A stretch of 64,000 bases of DNA, taken from Acinetobacter silvestris (GTDB lineage Bacteria; Pseudomonadota; Gammaproteobacteria; Pseudomonadales; Moraxellaceae). Both the position numbers and the translations under genes were made by a program. The notes below the pieces were generated by a model. The model saw only the letters and a program-made list of their open reading frames with translations. It did not search any database and had not been told where the DNA came from. Where the stretch lies: NCBI RefSeq assembly GCF_002135235.1, contig NZ_NEGB01000006.1:124001-188000 (forward strand). The letters are read 5' to 3'. Positions within the stretch are counted from its first letter, which is position 1. Each line of letters begins with the position of its first letter. Below, one piece after another: positions 36,580 through 46,529 of the stretch.

Positions 36580-37044
36580 ATGCGTGGCAATCCAGAAGTT
36601 ATAGATTATCTGAACATGTTGATCGGTGGCGAACTGGCTGCTCGTGATCAATATCTTATTCACTCGCGTATGTATGAAGATTGGGGCTTAAGCAAAATTT
36701 TCCAACGTATCGATCATGAGATGCAAGAAGAATCTGCACATGCTGATTCGATTATTCGCCGTGTCTTGTTCCTTGACGGTACACCGAATATGAATCGTGA
36801 TGAGATTGAAGTCGGAGAGGATATTGTTGCTTGCCTCAAAGCTGATTTAAAACTTGAATATCATGTTCGTGAAAAATTGGCACAAGGTGTTAAGCTTTGC
36901 GAAGAAAAAGGCGATTTCGTGACACGTGAAATGTTACGTCAACAAATGAATGATACTGAAGAAGATCATACTTACTGGTTGGAAAAACAAATTCGTTTAA
37001 TTGAGTTGATTGGTTTACAAAACTATATTCAATCGCAAATGTAA
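36580..37044 (+). CDS. bfr: Bacterioferritin subunit lacking the haem-ligand methionine
   Basis: 154 residues from ATG 36580 (GGAG upstream); the longer open frame adds unrelated sequence. [22 protein letters not shown] opens as in Bfr. Ferroxidase residues are seen: Glu18, Glu51, His54, the Glu of DLKLEYH and TEEDH near the C-terminus. Residue 52, Met in E. coli Bfr where it binds haem between subunits, is Ser here (QEESAHAD). It therefore resembles the haem-free subunit type that can co-assemble with a Met52 partner encoded elsewhere. Stores iron as ferric mineral. Single gene with a strong terminator. Confidence 0.9.
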   Translation: MRGNPEVIDYLNMLIGGELAARDQYLIHSRMYEDWGLSKIFQRIDHEMQEESAHADSIIRRVLFLDGTPNMNRDEIEVGEDIVACLKADLKLEYHVREKLAQGVKLCEEKGDFVTREMLRQQMNDTEEDHTYWLEKQIRLIELIGLQNYIQSQM

Positions 37045-37054
37045 GATTCAAATA

Positions 37055-37082
37055 AAAAAACCCAGTATTTACTGGGTTTTTT
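37055..37082. terminator. Bidirectional terminator after bfr
   Basis: CCCAGT (37061-37066), ATTT loop, ACTGGG (37071-37076), with A-run before and T-run after. Confidence 0.88.
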
Positions 37083-37116
37083 ACGCTTTAAATTTCTTTT
37101 GATATCAAATTACAGC

Positions 37117-37626
37117 TTATTCACGATGTTCAATTGTTGGATCAAGTTGCCATGACTGTGCCAATGTGTGAATGATTCGATCTTTCTGTTTTTTTGAAAA
37201 AAGAGATAACGGGATTCTTTCTAAAGGGTTTGGATCTATTGCACTTATTAATTGTTTAAAATAAATATCTGTTTTATAGAACCAAAAATCTTGGAAATTT
37301 TGTTTTAATAATTTACGCTGCCATTCATACTGTCTGAATTTTTTAGGATCAATCGTGAGAAAAGGCGGTTGTTGCAATGTAGAAAGTTGAACTGTGCGCT
37401 GGCGTAAAAACAGATGTGAAATGATATGTTGGTTGGTAATAACGATATAGTCAAAAAATCGGAAAAAACTCAACAAGCAGAATATACCGAACATTATAAA
37501 ATGTTTGGACTGCAACGGAAGTGCAAAAAAAGCATATATTCCTATGACCATACATAGAACAAATAGGTAAATAGAATTTATTGGTTTTGTTTTATATAGA
37601 ATTTTCTCATTGTTTTGTAATTGCAT
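37117..37626 (-). CDS. Hypothetical membrane protein
   Basis: 169 residues: short cytosolic start (NNEKILYKTKPINS), two hydrophobic segments (about 19-38 and 43-60) and a cytosolic domain of about 100 residues. The layout, with ITNQHIISHLFLRQRTVQLS after the helices, resembles bacterial pleckstrin-homology-like membrane proteins, but I cannot confirm this. It starts 3 bp after the peroxiredoxin stop on the same strand, so the two form an operon. Confidence 0.65.
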   Translation of the reverse strand: MQLQNNEKILYKTKPINSIYLFVLCMVIGIYAFFALPLQSKHFIMFGIFCLLSFFRFFDYIVITNQHIISHLFLRQRTVQLSTLQQPPFLTIDPKKFRQYEWQRKLLKQNFQDFWFYKTDIYFKQLISAIDPNPLERIPLSLFSKKQKDRIIHTLAQSWQLDPTIEHRE

Positions 37627-37629
37627 GAA

Positions 37630-38202
37630 TTACTTCCATTTTATTTTTTGAATATCTGCTAAAACCTGAGCGGCATGGGACTGGGTATTTACACTGTTGT
37701 AGTGATAAACAATGATTCCTTTGGGATCAATTAAAAAGCTCTCTCGTTTTGCTATTTTGGTAATACCTAAATTTCGGACAATACCGAATTGATTGGCTAA
37801 TTGGTAATTATTGTCTGCCAAAATAGGAAAAGGTAAGCCTAATTTTTCGGAAAATTTTTGATGAGATTGCACATCATCTAAGCTGACCCCAAGGACAACG
37901 GCATTACTTTTTAAAAACTGTGGATACAGTGCTTTAAATTGATTGGCTTCTTGAGTGCAGCCGGGTGAATTATCTTTTGGGTAAAAATAAAGCACTATCC
38001 ATTTGCCTTTATATTGGCTCAATTCATGCCATTTTTTATTTTGATCTTGTAACTTAAACATGGGGGCAGGTTTGCCAACCCATTGCTTTTGTTGAGTATC
38101 AGTTTTGGTGAAAATAGAATTTTCCGCATGGCTTAAGGTGGAAAATCCAATCGATGTGCTGATACAAACCAAGCCAGTGCTAAAGAATTTTGTATAGTTC
38201 AT
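37630..38202 (-). CDS. Exported peroxiredoxin, Bcp/PrxQ type
   Basis: 190 residues with a signal peptide (MNYTKFFSTGLVCISTSIGF, cleavage near SHA at residue 26), then a thioredoxin-fold peroxiredoxin. PKDNSPGCTQEANQF carries the peroxidatic Cys of the Bcp group (P-x3-T/S-x2-C); the usual resolving Cys five residues later is replaced, which suggests a 1-Cys or intermolecular mechanism. It should reduce peroxides in the periplasm. A membrane protein gene follows by 3 bp. Confidence 0.85.
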   Translation of the reverse strand: MNYTKFFSTGLVCISTSIGFSTLSHAENSIFTKTDTQQKQWVGKPAPMFKLQDQNKKWHELSQYKGKWIVLYFYPKDNSPGCTQEANQFKALYPQFLKSNAVVLGVSLDDVQSHQKFSEKLGLPFPILADNNYQLANQFGIVRNLGITKIAKRESFLIDPKGIIVYHYNSVNTQSHAAQVLADIQKIKWK

Positions 38203-38337
38203 ATCGTTGACTTTTTATTAGAAGTGAACTCAGTTTAGCAGAGTTTAGAATGGCGCAGTGCTGGAAATTGTTCAGGTTTTTTGCATGCAGCAGGTATATT
38301 ATAAAGATGGATCAAAATTATAAAATAAGAGCAATCT

Positions 38338-38661
38338 ATGGATGTTGGTGCGGTATTAATAAAATTAAAGCCTGATGCTTTGGATCATGTCGAAGCATGG
38401 AAAAAAGAACTGAATGCGCGTAAAGATGAAGCGATAGAGACACTTCGGGCTGAAGGTGTACATGTGGAATCATGGTTTCACTTGGAATTAGAAAGTCAAG
38501 ATTATTTGTTAGCTTATATGCGGGCGGATGATATTGCACAAGCTCAGCAAATCGGTCGAAATAGCCATTTCCCGATTGATCAGATGCATAAACAATTTAA
38601 AAATAATTGGGCAAAGGTTTTTCCTGCAAAGTTATTATTAGATTTGGAAAATAATACTTAG
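38338..38661 (+). CDS. DUF6176 family protein
   Basis: 107 residues of one small alpha/beta domain. VLIKLKPDALDHVEAWKKEL, DEAIETLRAEGVHVESWF and YMRADDIAQA match DUF6176, a dimeric ferredoxin-like fold of unknown function. It ends 27 bp before the bioH-like gene, so it may share that transcript; a link with biotin is not implied. Confidence 0.75.
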   Translation: MDVGAVLIKLKPDALDHVEAWKKELNARKDEAIETLRAEGVHVESWFHLELESQDYLLAYMRADDIAQAQQIGRNSHFPIDQMHKQFKNNWAKVFPAKLLLDLENNT

Positions 38662-38688
38662 TTGATATTTTTTAATTCTGGGCTGATT

Positions 38689-39408
38689 ATGAAACAACGT
38701 ATTTTACTGATTACAGGCTGGGGTGGGGGAACGAAACTCCTTCATTCCTTACAACAGGCTTTGCAACAGCAAGGTCATCAAGTGGAGCTGATCAATATCT
38801 TTAATGCTTTTGATCAAGATGTTTTGCAACATAAGGCTGAATGGGCGCGTCAATTTGATGTGATTATCGGTTGGTCTTTAGGTGGGCAGCTTGCCAGTCT
38901 TTTGGTGGATGAAATTGAACAACACTATGCTGAGCAAAAGATTTTAATCACCTTGGCATCCAATCCTTGTTTTGTCGCCAATGAAACATGGCAAACGGCT
39001 ATGCCACAACAGACCTTTCAAGTTTTTAAACAATCCTTTGAACAGGATGCGGTTACGACACTGAAAAAATTTGGCTATATGGTTTGTCAGGGTGTGGAAA
39101 GTAGCAAAAAAGACCTGATCACTTTACAAAGTTTAATTCAGCCACAACAAACGCAGTTGCTTGAACAGGGTTTAGAATTGCTGGAAAATTTAAATATTGT
39201 CGACATATTAAAAAATTATCAGGGCAAGCAGTATCATATTTTTGCAGAGCAGGATGTTTTAGTTGATTGCAAAGTTATACAAAATTTCCAAGAATTCGAC
39301 GCAAAATTTTTAGATGTGGAGCTCATTAAAGGTTCACATGGCTGTCCTGTCTTTAAAGCTGAACTGATAACTGACAAAATCTGCCAATATTTACAGAAAA
39401 TTAATTAA
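38689..39408 (+). CDS. bioH: BioH-like alpha/beta hydrolase
   Basis: 239 residues from ATG 38689; the open frame extends 9 codons upstream without a better site. The first strand ILLITGWGGG is followed by the nucleophile elbow GWSLGGQLAS (Ser63); FAEQDVLVD may hold the catalytic Asp and GSHGCP the His. Placement right before bioA supports a pimeloyl-ACP methyl ester esterase, which frees the pimeloyl chain that BioC and FabI-type enzymes build. The name rests on fold plus neighbourhood, as sequence similarity to E. coli BioH looks limited. Confidence 0.65.
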   Translation: MKQRILLITGWGGGTKLLHSLQQALQQQGHQVELINIFNAFDQDVLQHKAEWARQFDVIIGWSLGGQLASLLVDEIEQHYAEQKILITLASNPCFVANETWQTAMPQQTFQVFKQSFEQDAVTTLKKFGYMVCQGVESSKKDLITLQSLIQPQQTQLLEQGLELLENLNIVDILKNYQGKQYHIFAEQDVLVDCKVIQNFQEFDAKFLDVELIKGSHGCPVFKAELITDKICQYLQKIN

Positions 39409-39503
39409 ACATGCTGATAAGTGGCAAATATCGCAATTTATTTTTTATCTGTGCAGGTTTAAGATCGACAAAATAGATTTTTGCTGTCGCTGTGGAGTTA
39501 AGG

Positions 39504-40796
39504 ATGACTGAATTAAATGATCTGCAATTTGATCTTGAACACATCTGGCATCCCTATACCTCCATGACCAAGCCTTTACCTGTCTTTAAGGTAAAGCAAG
39601 CTCAGGGTGCAATTATTGAATTAGATGATGGTCGTCAATTGATTGATGGAATGTCGTCTTGGTGGTGTGCCATTCACGGTTATAACCATCCAGAATTGAA
39701 TCAGGCGGTAACCGATCAATTACAGAAGATGTCGCATATCATGTTTGGTGGTTTCACCCATGAACCTGCCATTGAACTGGGCAAACTTCTGCTACAAATT
39801 ACCCCACCCAGTTTAGATAAGATTTTCTATGCCGATTCAGGCTCTGTAGCGGTAGAAGTTGCTTTGAAAATGGCTGTGCAATATTGGGCTTCGCAAGGGA
39901 AAAAAGAGAAAAGCAACTTTGTCACACCACGTTCGGGCTACCACGGGGATACATGGAATGCCATGTCAGTCTGCGACCCTGTAACAGGTATGCATCAAAT
40001 TTTTGGTTCAAGTTTGCCGAATCGTATTTTTGTGCCTGCACCTCAAGTTGGTTTTTATGATGAGTGGGATCAGGCCGATATTGCCGAACTGGAACAGACT
40101 TTGGCTGAGCACCATCAAAGCATTGCAGGGTTGATCCTTGAGCCGATTGTACAAGGTGCAGGAGGCATGCGTTTTTACCATCCTGAATATTTGCGTCAAG
40201 CCAAATTACTCTGTGAAAAATACAATATTTTGCTGATTTTTGATGAAATCGCTACAGGTTTTGGGCGCACAGGTAAAATGTTTGCGTGGGAACATGCCCA
40301 AGTTGAACCCGACATTATGTGCATTGGTAAGGGTTTAACGGGCGGTTATATGACGCTTTCTGCCACCTTAACCAGCAAAAAAATCGCGGAAACCATTAGT
40401 CAGGGTGAGGCAGGTGTGTTTATGCATGGCCCCACTTTTATGGCGAATCCTTTGGCATGTGCTGTAGCAGTAAAAAGTACCCAAGTCTTGTTGGCGCAAG
40501 ACTGGCAAGCCAATATTCAGCGCATCAAACAACAATTATCCACGCATTTACAGCCATTGTTACAACTTGAATATGTGCAGGATGTGCGTATTTTGGGGGC
40601 AATTGGCGTGGTGGAACTGACGTTTAATGTCGATATGAAAACCTTACAACAAGAATTTGTGCGTCGTGGCATTTGGATCCGTCCATTCGGAAAATTGGTC
40701 TATGTGATGCCGCCGTACATCATCACGGAAAATGAATTGAGAACTTTATTAGAGCAACTGGTTGAAGTGGTTGAACAGATGGAGCATTCGGCATGA
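39504..40796 (+). CDS. bioA: Adenosylmethionine-8-amino-7-oxononanoate aminotransferase
   Basis: 430 residues, class III aminotransferase. [18 protein letters not shown] at the start, [16 protein letters not shown], the [16 protein letters not shown] segment and the PLP lysine in [14 protein letters not shown] are BioA motifs. It converts 8-amino-7-oxononanoate to 7,8-diaminononanoate with SAM as amino donor. ATG 39504 is supported by GGAG six bases upstream; a GTG at 39492 is in frame. Its stop overlaps the bioF start by ATGA. No BirA operator is visible in the 95 bp upstream. Confidence 0.95.
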   Translation: MTELNDLQFDLEHIWHPYTSMTKPLPVFKVKQAQGAIIELDDGRQLIDGMSSWWCAIHGYNHPELNQAVTDQLQKMSHIMFGGFTHEPAIELGKLLLQITPPSLDKIFYADSGSVAVEVALKMAVQYWASQGKKEKSNFVTPRSGYHGDTWNAMSVCDPVTGMHQIFGSSLPNRIFVPAPQVGFYDEWDQADIAELEQTLAEHHQSIAGLILEPIVQGAGGMRFYHPEYLRQAKLLCEKYNILLIFDEIATGFGRTGKMFAWEHAQVEPDIMCIGKGLTGGYMTLSATLTSKKIAETISQGEAGVFMHGPTFMANPLACAVAVKSTQVLLAQDWQANIQRIKQQLSTHLQPLLQLEYVQDVRILGAIGVVELTFNVDMKTLQQEFVRRGIWIRPFGKLVYVMPPYIITENELRTLLEQLVEVVEQMEHSA

Positions 40797-41962
40797 GTCA
40801 ACTTGAACAACATCTGGATCATTATTCAGCGCAACTTGAGCAATTAAAACAACAAGGTAATTTACGTCAATTTACTTCAAATATTCAGCACGGTCGCATG
40901 ATTCAAATTAATGGTCAAAGCATGCTGAATCTTAGCTCGAATGATTATTTAGGCTTAGCTTCGGATCTTCATTTACGTGAACAATTTTTCGATCAAACAC
41001 CGAATGATTTACGTATTATGAGTTCATCCTCATCTCGTTTATTGACAGGAAACTTTCCTGAATATGAACAACTTGAAGCAAGTTTAAGTCAGGCATTTTA
41101 TGGACGGTCGGCACTGTTATTTAACAGTGGTTATCACATGAATATTGGCATTTTACCTGCACTGAGTGATGCAAAAACCTTAATCCTTGCAGATAAATTG
41201 ATTCATGCCAGCATGATTGATGGCATCCGTTTGTCGTCGGCTAAATATGTGCGTTATCGTCATAATGACTTGAATCATTTGAGCCAACTTTTACAAAAAT
41301 ATCATGCCGATGAAAGTTTTGATCGAATTATTATTGTCACTGAATCCATCTTTAGTATGGATGGCGATGAAACTGATTTAGCTGAATTGGTGCGGATTAA
41401 GCAGCAATTTAGCAAAGTCATGCTCTATGTCGATGAAGCACATGCGATAGGTGTACGTGGCGAGCAAGGTTTGGGTTGTGCGGAACAATATGGCGTGATC
41501 GATGAGATTGATTTTTTGGTTGGCACTTTTGGTAAAGCTTTAGCTTCCGTCGGTGGCTATTTGATTTGTCATGCCATTATTCGTGATTATTTGATTAATA
41601 GTATGCGACCCCTTATTTTTAGTACGGCGCAACCGCCGATCTGTATGGCGTGGACAAATTTTATTTTCCAAAAAGTTTTAGCATTGAATCAGCAACGTCA
41701 GCATTTACAACAGATCAGTCAGTATTTACAACAAGCAGTGCAAGGCAAAGGCTTTGCATGTCCATCGACTTCGCATATTGTGCCTGTCATTATTGGTGAG
41801 TCACAAAAAACAGTGAACAAAGCCAAAGCCTTACAACAGCAAGGTTTTTATGTTATGCCTGTACGTCCACCGACGGTGCCGCAGCATGGTTCACGTTTGC
41901 GAATTTGCTTAACTTCGCAACTGAATCAGGCCGATTTGGATCAGTTGGTTGCGTTGTTGTGA
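40793..41962 (+). CDS. bioF: 8-amino-7-oxononanoate synthase
   Basis: 389 residues, alpha-oxoamine synthase family: [45 protein letters not shown] and the PLP lysine in [14 protein letters not shown]. It joins pimeloyl-ACP and alanine to make KAPA. The start overlaps the bioA stop by 4 bases, so translation is coupled. GTG-started bioC follows 24 bp downstream. Confidence 0.95.
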   Translation: MSQLEQHLDHYSAQLEQLKQQGNLRQFTSNIQHGRMIQINGQSMLNLSSNDYLGLASDLHLREQFFDQTPNDLRIMSSSSSRLLTGNFPEYEQLEASLSQAFYGRSALLFNSGYHMNIGILPALSDAKTLILADKLIHASMIDGIRLSSAKYVRYRHNDLNHLSQLLQKYHADESFDRIIIVTESIFSMDGDETDLAELVRIKQQFSKVMLYVDEAHAIGVRGEQGLGCAEQYGVIDEIDFLVGTFGKALASVGGYLICHAIIRDYLINSMRPLIFSTAQPPICMAWTNFIFQKVLALNQQRQHLQQISQYLQQAVQGKGFACPSTSHIVPVIIGESQKTVNKAKALQQQGFYVMPVRPPTVPQHGSRLRICLTSQLNQADLDQLVALL

Positions 41963-41986
41963 GTACTTTGCTGTGAGTGATGTATT

Positions 41987-42766
41987 GTGAAAAACCTCAA
42001 TATTGATAAAGCCCAAGTGGCTCAGCGTTTTGAAAAGGCGGGACAAAGCTATACGCAGCATGCCGTAGTGCAAAAGCAGATTTGTCAGCATCTTATTCAG
42101 TTGATGCAGCACTACTTGCCAAAAACAAAGGTTGATCGTATTTTTGAAATAGGTTGTGGTTCGGGTAATCTAAGTCATTTATTGATGCAAGATTTTCAGT
42201 TTAATCAATTGATCTTGAATGACTTATATCCTGAGGTTCAACAGCATTTTTCTGAATCGAAGCAACTGCAATGGCTAATTGGTGATATTGAACAGCTGCA
42301 ATTTCCGCAAGATTTAGAGGTGATTGTTTCCAGTTCTGCGTTGCAGTGGATATTTGATTTGGATGCGATTTTCAAGCAATGTTCAGATGCTTTAATCGAT
42401 GAAGGTTATTTATGTTTTTCGACCTTTGGACAGCAAAACCTTAAAGAGATTAAAGCGTTAACGGGACAAGGTTTGGACTATCTTGATCTTGCAACGATTC
42501 AGGAAAAACTGATTGCTCAGGGCTTTGATATTATTCATTTATCTGAAAATATTGAAACTTTAGATTTTGAACATCCCAAACAAGTGTTACAGCATTTAAA
42601 AGCCACAGGTGTGACGGCAACAGCAGCAAAGCATCGTTGGACAAAGCAATCTTTACAGCAGTTTTATCTAGATTATCAACAATTTTTAGAGCCTGATTCA
42701 TCAATTCAGAAAGGCTATCCATTGAGTTATCACCCGATTTATTGTATCGCACGGAGAAAGCCATGA
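41987..42766 (+). CDS. bioC: Malonyl-ACP O-methyltransferase
   Basis: 259 residues, class I SAM methyltransferase: [16 protein letters not shown] (SAM loop), [19 protein letters not shown] and [10 protein letters not shown]. It methylates malonyl-ACP to disguise the primer of pimelate synthesis; BioH later removes the methyl group. GTG 41987 is the likely start; a nearby ATG at 41980 is out of frame. The stop overlaps the bioD ATG by 4 bases. Confidence 0.9.
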   Translation: MKNLNIDKAQVAQRFEKAGQSYTQHAVVQKQICQHLIQLMQHYLPKTKVDRIFEIGCGSGNLSHLLMQDFQFNQLILNDLYPEVQQHFSESKQLQWLIGDIEQLQFPQDLEVIVSSSALQWIFDLDAIFKQCSDALIDEGYLCFSTFGQQNLKEIKALTGQGLDYLDLATIQEKLIAQGFDIIHLSENIETLDFEHPKQVLQHLKATGVTATAAKHRWTKQSLQQFYLDYQQFLEPDSSIQKGYPLSYHPIYCIARRKP

Positions 42767-43407
42767 CCGCCTCAGTTTATTTTATCAGTGGTATTGATAC
42801 TGGCATTGGTAAAACTTTTGCTACAGGTTATTTGGCGAAATTATGGAATCAGCAGGGGAAAGCAGTCATTACCCAAAAGCTGATTCAAACGGGTAATGTT
42901 GATATTTCTGAAGATATTCAACAGCATCGTGAAATTATGGGCATGGGCTGGTTTCCTGAAGATCAAAGCAAACTGACCATGCCTGAGATTTTTACTTATC
43001 CTGCATCGCCGCATTTAGCCACTCAGATTGATGGTCGTGAGATTGATTTTCAGAAAATTGCGGACGCAACGCAACAACTGACTGAGAAATATGAGGTGGT
43101 GTTGCTTGAAGGTGCGGGCGGTTTGATGGTGCCTTTAACCACGGAGTTATTAACGATTGATTATATTGCAGAGAAAAAAATTCCTGTGATTTTAGTCAGC
43201 TCAGGTCGCTTAGGCAGTATTAATCATACCTTGTTGAGCCTTGAAGCTTTAAAATCGCGCGGTTTAGAGTTGTATGCTTTGGCGTACAACTTGAATGATG
43301 AATCACAGGATGAAATTATTTCTCAAGATACGTCTGAATATCTTAAAAATTATTTGGCTCAGCATTTTCCTCACGCAGAATGGATTGATATTCCTGTGGT
43401 TAAGTAG
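42763..43407 (+). CDS. bioD: Dethiobiotin synthetase
   Basis: 214 residues from ATG 42763 (ACGGAGAAAG upstream). P-loop [29 protein letters not shown] and [13 protein letters not shown] are BioD motifs. It closes the ureido ring of dethiobiotin using CO2 and ATP. Last gene of bioA-F-C-D; the final enzyme BioB is not in the window. A strong bidirectional terminator follows. Confidence 0.95.
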   Translation: MTASVYFISGIDTGIGKTFATGYLAKLWNQQGKAVITQKLIQTGNVDISEDIQQHREIMGMGWFPEDQSKLTMPEIFTYPASPHLATQIDGREIDFQKIADATQQLTEKYEVVLLEGAGGLMVPLTTELLTIDYIAEKKIPVILVSSGRLGSINHTLLSLEALKSRGLELYALAYNLNDESQDEIISQDTSEYLKNYLAQHFPHAEWIDIPVVK

Positions 43408-43461
43408 AAAAACAAGCAGATGAGTTGCAGTGAGCTGGATGGAATTATAATTTTTAGAATA

Positions 43462-43494
43462 AAAAAAGCCACTAATTAGGTAGTGGCTTTTTTT
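43462..43494. terminator. Bidirectional terminator between bioD and rluB
   Basis: GCCACTA (43468-43474), loop ATTAGG, TAGTGGC (43481-43487), with seven A before and seven T after, serving convergent genes. Confidence 0.9.
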
Positions 43495-43512
43495 AATGCA
43501 GTACTTTAAAAA

Positions 43513-44637
43513 TTAAAACTTTTTAAAGCCTTTATTGATACCAAATGGTTTACGTTGTCCAAATTTGTTTTCACCGCGATTTGGATTATCAACAGTGTTG
43601 CCATTACGCTCCTGATTATAGCTGTTACCAGTACGTTCAGGTCGCTCATTGCGATGGGTTTCACTACGTTGTTCTGTACGATCATTACGGTTGTTAAAAC
43701 GGTTTGCACCACGATTGTCGCTACGCGCATTGTCATAGTTAACTTGGCGAGTATCTGAACGTTGTCCTTCTTGGTTGTTTTCAGAACCTTCATCACGACG
43801 TTGTTGGCGTAAGTAACCACCACGACGCGCAGCTAAAGGTTTTTCTTGCATACGTTCAGTACGACGTTTTGCCATACCGTATAAGCCAGTACCTTGACGT
43901 GGCTTCAACTCTACAGCTTTGGTTAAGTTGTCGATATCATTTTTATCAAGTTCAATCCAGCGGCCAGTACGCAGTTCACGTGGCAGGATTACAGTGCCAT
44001 AACGAGTACGTAGTAAACGGCTAACTTTTAAACCTTGTGATTCAAAAATACGACGAACCTCACGGTTACGACCTTCTTTAACCACAACTTGATACCAGCG
44101 GTTAATCCCTTCACCACCAATTTCAGAAAATGATTCAAACTTCGCTGGGCCATCATCTAAAACTACACCACTGGTCATATTTTGACGTATTTTAGGGGTG
44201 ACTTCGCCCATCACACGTACAGCATATTCACGTTCAATTTCATTGGATGGATGCATTAAGCGGTTGGCTAATTCACCATCATTTGTGAACAATAATAAGC
44301 CAGTTGAGTTGATGTCAAGACGACCCACCATGACCCAGCGATCACCAGGAATTGAAGGTAATTGTTCGAAAACTGTTGGGCGTGACTCAGGGTCATTACG
44401 TGAACAGATTTCACCTTCTGGTTTGTAGTAAATGATCACACGACGGCGAATTTCATCTTCAATTTGGAACTGAACTTTACGGCCATCGATACGAAGCTCA
44501 TCGGTTGGTTCGATACGTTCACCCACTTGAGCAACTTGACCGTTGACACTTACACGACCAGCAGCAATGACTTCTTCCATATAACGGCGAGAGCCTAAAC
44601 CAACTCGTGCGAGTACCTTTTGCAATTTTTCACTCAT
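43513..44637 (-). CDS. rluB: 23S rRNA pseudouridine synthase RluB with long disordered tail
   Basis: 374 residues. S4 RNA-binding domain at the N-terminus (LQKVLARVGLGSRRYMEEVI), catalytic GRLDINSTGLLLFTNDGEL with Asp108, EREYAVRVMG and EGRNREVRRIFESQGLKVSR. RluB isomerises U2605 of 23S rRNA. Residues about 265-374 are an Asn/Arg/Gly/Glu-rich low-complexity tail, likely disordered and RNA-binding, longer than in E. coli (291 residues in total). The scpB gene ends 41 bp upstream on the same strand, so scpA-scpB-rluB may be one operon. Confidence 0.92.
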   Translation of the reverse strand: MSEKLQKVLARVGLGSRRYMEEVIAAGRVSVNGQVAQVGERIEPTDELRIDGRKVQFQIEDEIRRRVIIYYKPEGEICSRNDPESRPTVFEQLPSIPGDRWVMVGRLDINSTGLLLFTNDGELANRLMHPSNEIEREYAVRVMGEVTPKIRQNMTSGVVLDDGPAKFESFSEIGGEGINRWYQVVVKEGRNREVRRIFESQGLKVSRLLRTRYGTVILPRELRTGRWIELDKNDIDNLTKAVELKPRQGTGLYGMAKRRTERMQEKPLAARRGGYLRQQRRDEGSENNQEGQRSDTRQVNYDNARSDNRGANRFNNRNDRTEQRSETHRNERPERTGNSYNQERNGNTVDNPNRGENKFGQRKPFGINKGFKKF

Positions 44638-44678
44638 GACAGCATAACCTTAGAAATAATAATCAACAGTGCACCTAT

Positions 44679-45269
44679 TTATGACTTTGGAGCTTGCGCA
44701 TCCAATGCCATAAAAGCTTCCTTGGCATCCTGCAGGGGAGGCAACTGACCTAAAGATGCTAGGCCAAATGCATTTAAAAATTGTGGCGTTGTAATTAACA
44801 ACGCTGGTCTTCCAGGGAGTTCACGAAACCCCGATTCTTTAATCCAGTTCCATTCGAATAATGTCCGAAGTATTTGGCTATTATTCGTTACTCCTCGGAT
44901 TTGCTCAATATCAGCTCGGGTTACAGGCTGATGATAAGCGATCACTGAAACTGTTTCTAACAGTGATGGAGATAATTTGGTTGGTCGTTCTGGCCAAACT
45001 TGTGCAATGATATTTCGATATTTTGCACGAACTTGGAAGCGATAACCTTGTGCTGTTTCTACCAATTCAATAGAACGACCATGTTGTAGTACTGCAAGTT
45101 GTTGTAAATATTGGCGTAAATGTTGTTTTGAATATTGCTCTTGAAACGCTTCTTTTAAACGTGCAATAGACACAGGTGCATCACTGGCAAAAATAATGGC
45201 TTCTAATTGCATCAGTACTTCATGATGTAATTCATCTACATGAAAAGCATTATGTTGATCAATCGTCAT
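44679..45269 (-). CDS. scpB: Segregation and condensation protein ScpB
   Basis: 196 residues with two winged-helix domains: MQLEAIIFASDAPVSIARLK first, then LLETVSVIAYHQPVTRADIE, IRGVTNNSQILRTLFEWNWI and ELPGRPALLITTPQFL, all ScpB hallmarks. ScpB dimers bind ScpA and sit on the Smc heads. The start overlaps the scpA stop by 4 bases (ATGA), so they are coupled. Confidence 0.95.
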   Translation of the reverse strand: MTIDQHNAFHVDELHHEVLMQLEAIIFASDAPVSIARLKEAFQEQYSKQHLRQYLQQLAVLQHGRSIELVETAQGYRFQVRAKYRNIIAQVWPERPTKLSPSLLETVSVIAYHQPVTRADIEQIRGVTNNSQILRTLFEWNWIKESGFRELPGRPALLITTPQFLNAFGLASLGQLPPLQDAKEAFMALDAQAPKS

Positions 45270-46057
45270 ACAGATGTACCCTGAATTGCAAGTGGTGCTT
45301 CTACACCTGTCGTGATTATATGAATCTTTTGTTGTCGCGTCAGTTCTAATATTGCCATAAATGTTACGACCATGCCCATTCGACCTTGGCTTGGTTTAAG
45401 TAACATATCAAAATTTAAAATTTTGCCTGAATCAAGCATCTGTTCAATATAGGCAATACGTTCTTCAAGCAAGACAGGTTCTTGTTCAATTTTATGAACG
45501 ATTGGTTCAGGGCGGTTAAAAATACAATAGAGCGCATCGCGAAGCATTTCTGCCTCGTAACCTTCATACACTGTCGCAATCTGTCCAATCGTCACATGGG
45601 GTGTAAATGTATCTCGGTCTAAAACCGGCATTTGCCCAAGTCGTTCAGCGGCGTGTTTTATCCGTAAATAGGTTTCTAGACGATCGATTAATGCTTGTTT
45701 AGGATCTTTTTCAATCGCCATTAGTTTAGGTTTTGGCAATAATAAGCGCGATTTCAAATCGGCAAGTAATGCTGCCATCACCATATAGTCAGCGGTCAGC
45801 TCAATATTTAGAGATTTCATACTGTTCATATAAGACAAGTATTGTGCTGCAATGGGGGCAATATCGAGCTGTAAAAGATCGAAACCATTTTTTTGAATGA
45901 GGTAAATCAGAAAATCGAGTGGTCCTTCGAAATGTTCAAGTAGAATTTCGAATGCAGCAGGAGGTATATATAAATCCTCAGGAATGGAATCTTGCCACTC
46001 ATCTAATACACGAATTTGAGGAGTTAGTTCCATCATGTCATGGATTGCTTGTGTCAT
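45266..46057 (-). CDS. scpA: Segregation and condensation protein ScpA
   Basis: 263 residues, kleisin family. LLEHFEGPLDFLIYLIQKNG, followed by DIAPIAAQYLSYM and ADYMVMAALLADLKSRLLLP, is the ScpA N-terminal domain that contacts the Smc neck; the C-terminal winged helix (MGMVVTFMAILELTRQQKIH) contacts the head. Start ATG 46057; first residues (about 1-30) are less conserved and a downstream start is possible. Confidence 0.95.
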   Translation of the reverse strand: MTQAIHDMMELTPQIRVLDEWQDSIPEDLYIPPAAFEILLEHFEGPLDFLIYLIQKNGFDLLQLDIAPIAAQYLSYMNSMKSLNIELTADYMVMAALLADLKSRLLLPKPKLMAIEKDPKQALIDRLETYLRIKHAAERLGQMPVLDRDTFTPHVTIGQIATVYEGYEAEMLRDALYCIFNRPEPIVHKIEQEPVLLEERIAYIEQMLDSGKILNFDMLLKPSQGRMGMVVTFMAILELTRQQKIHIITTGVEAPLAIQGTSV

Positions 46058-46529
46058 TACCGTTATTTAGCCACGCGAATTTTCAAAAGCATGTTAGGGC
46101 GATTCGAGGATCACTAATCGAAATCGAGATAGAGGGAAGTGATGAACGAATTGCAAAATAGAAAGTCCGACCATTCTAAAGTAAAAATCCATGTGAATAA
46201 ATTGCTAAAATGATAAAAACGATAAAAAGTTGGAAATAAATATAGAGTATTTATTTTCATGATGGGGAAGAGTTGTTTATTTTGAAGAATATATTTTTAT
46301 TTTGGGAGCAGGTTGTAATAATTTGTCCATATTGGTTGTGCTATTTTTATTTTTAAGACATTGAATTATAAAAATAATAATGTTTGTGGGGTTGAGTGAA
46401 ATATCGGCATCATGAGACTGTATTCATGTTTTATTATTTTTTTAATCGAGAGTATTTATTTTACGTTACAGATAAAGCGATCAAAAATACCAGTTTGTAA
46501 ATAGCTTGATGATTTGAAAATGTATTTGA
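46058..46529. other. Gene-free AT-rich stretch upstream of scpA
   Basis: 472 bp between the scpA start and the 3' end of the next minus-strand gene. The only frame with a ribosome-like site is a 23-codon ORF at 46142-46213 (GAGGGAAGTG before ATG), too short to support. No terminator, RNA or repeat is clear. It should hold the scpA promoter. Confidence 0.5.

Noticed and set aside
39409..39503. Possible BirA operator before bioA
   Set aside because: Only one loose GGTTTA half-site is present, without the TTGTAAACC/GGTTTACAA pair, and BirA here lacks a DNA-binding domain.
46142..46213. 23-codon ORF with a ribosome-like site upstream of scpA
   Set aside because: Too short, no recognisable family, and the AT-rich surroundings make chance likely.
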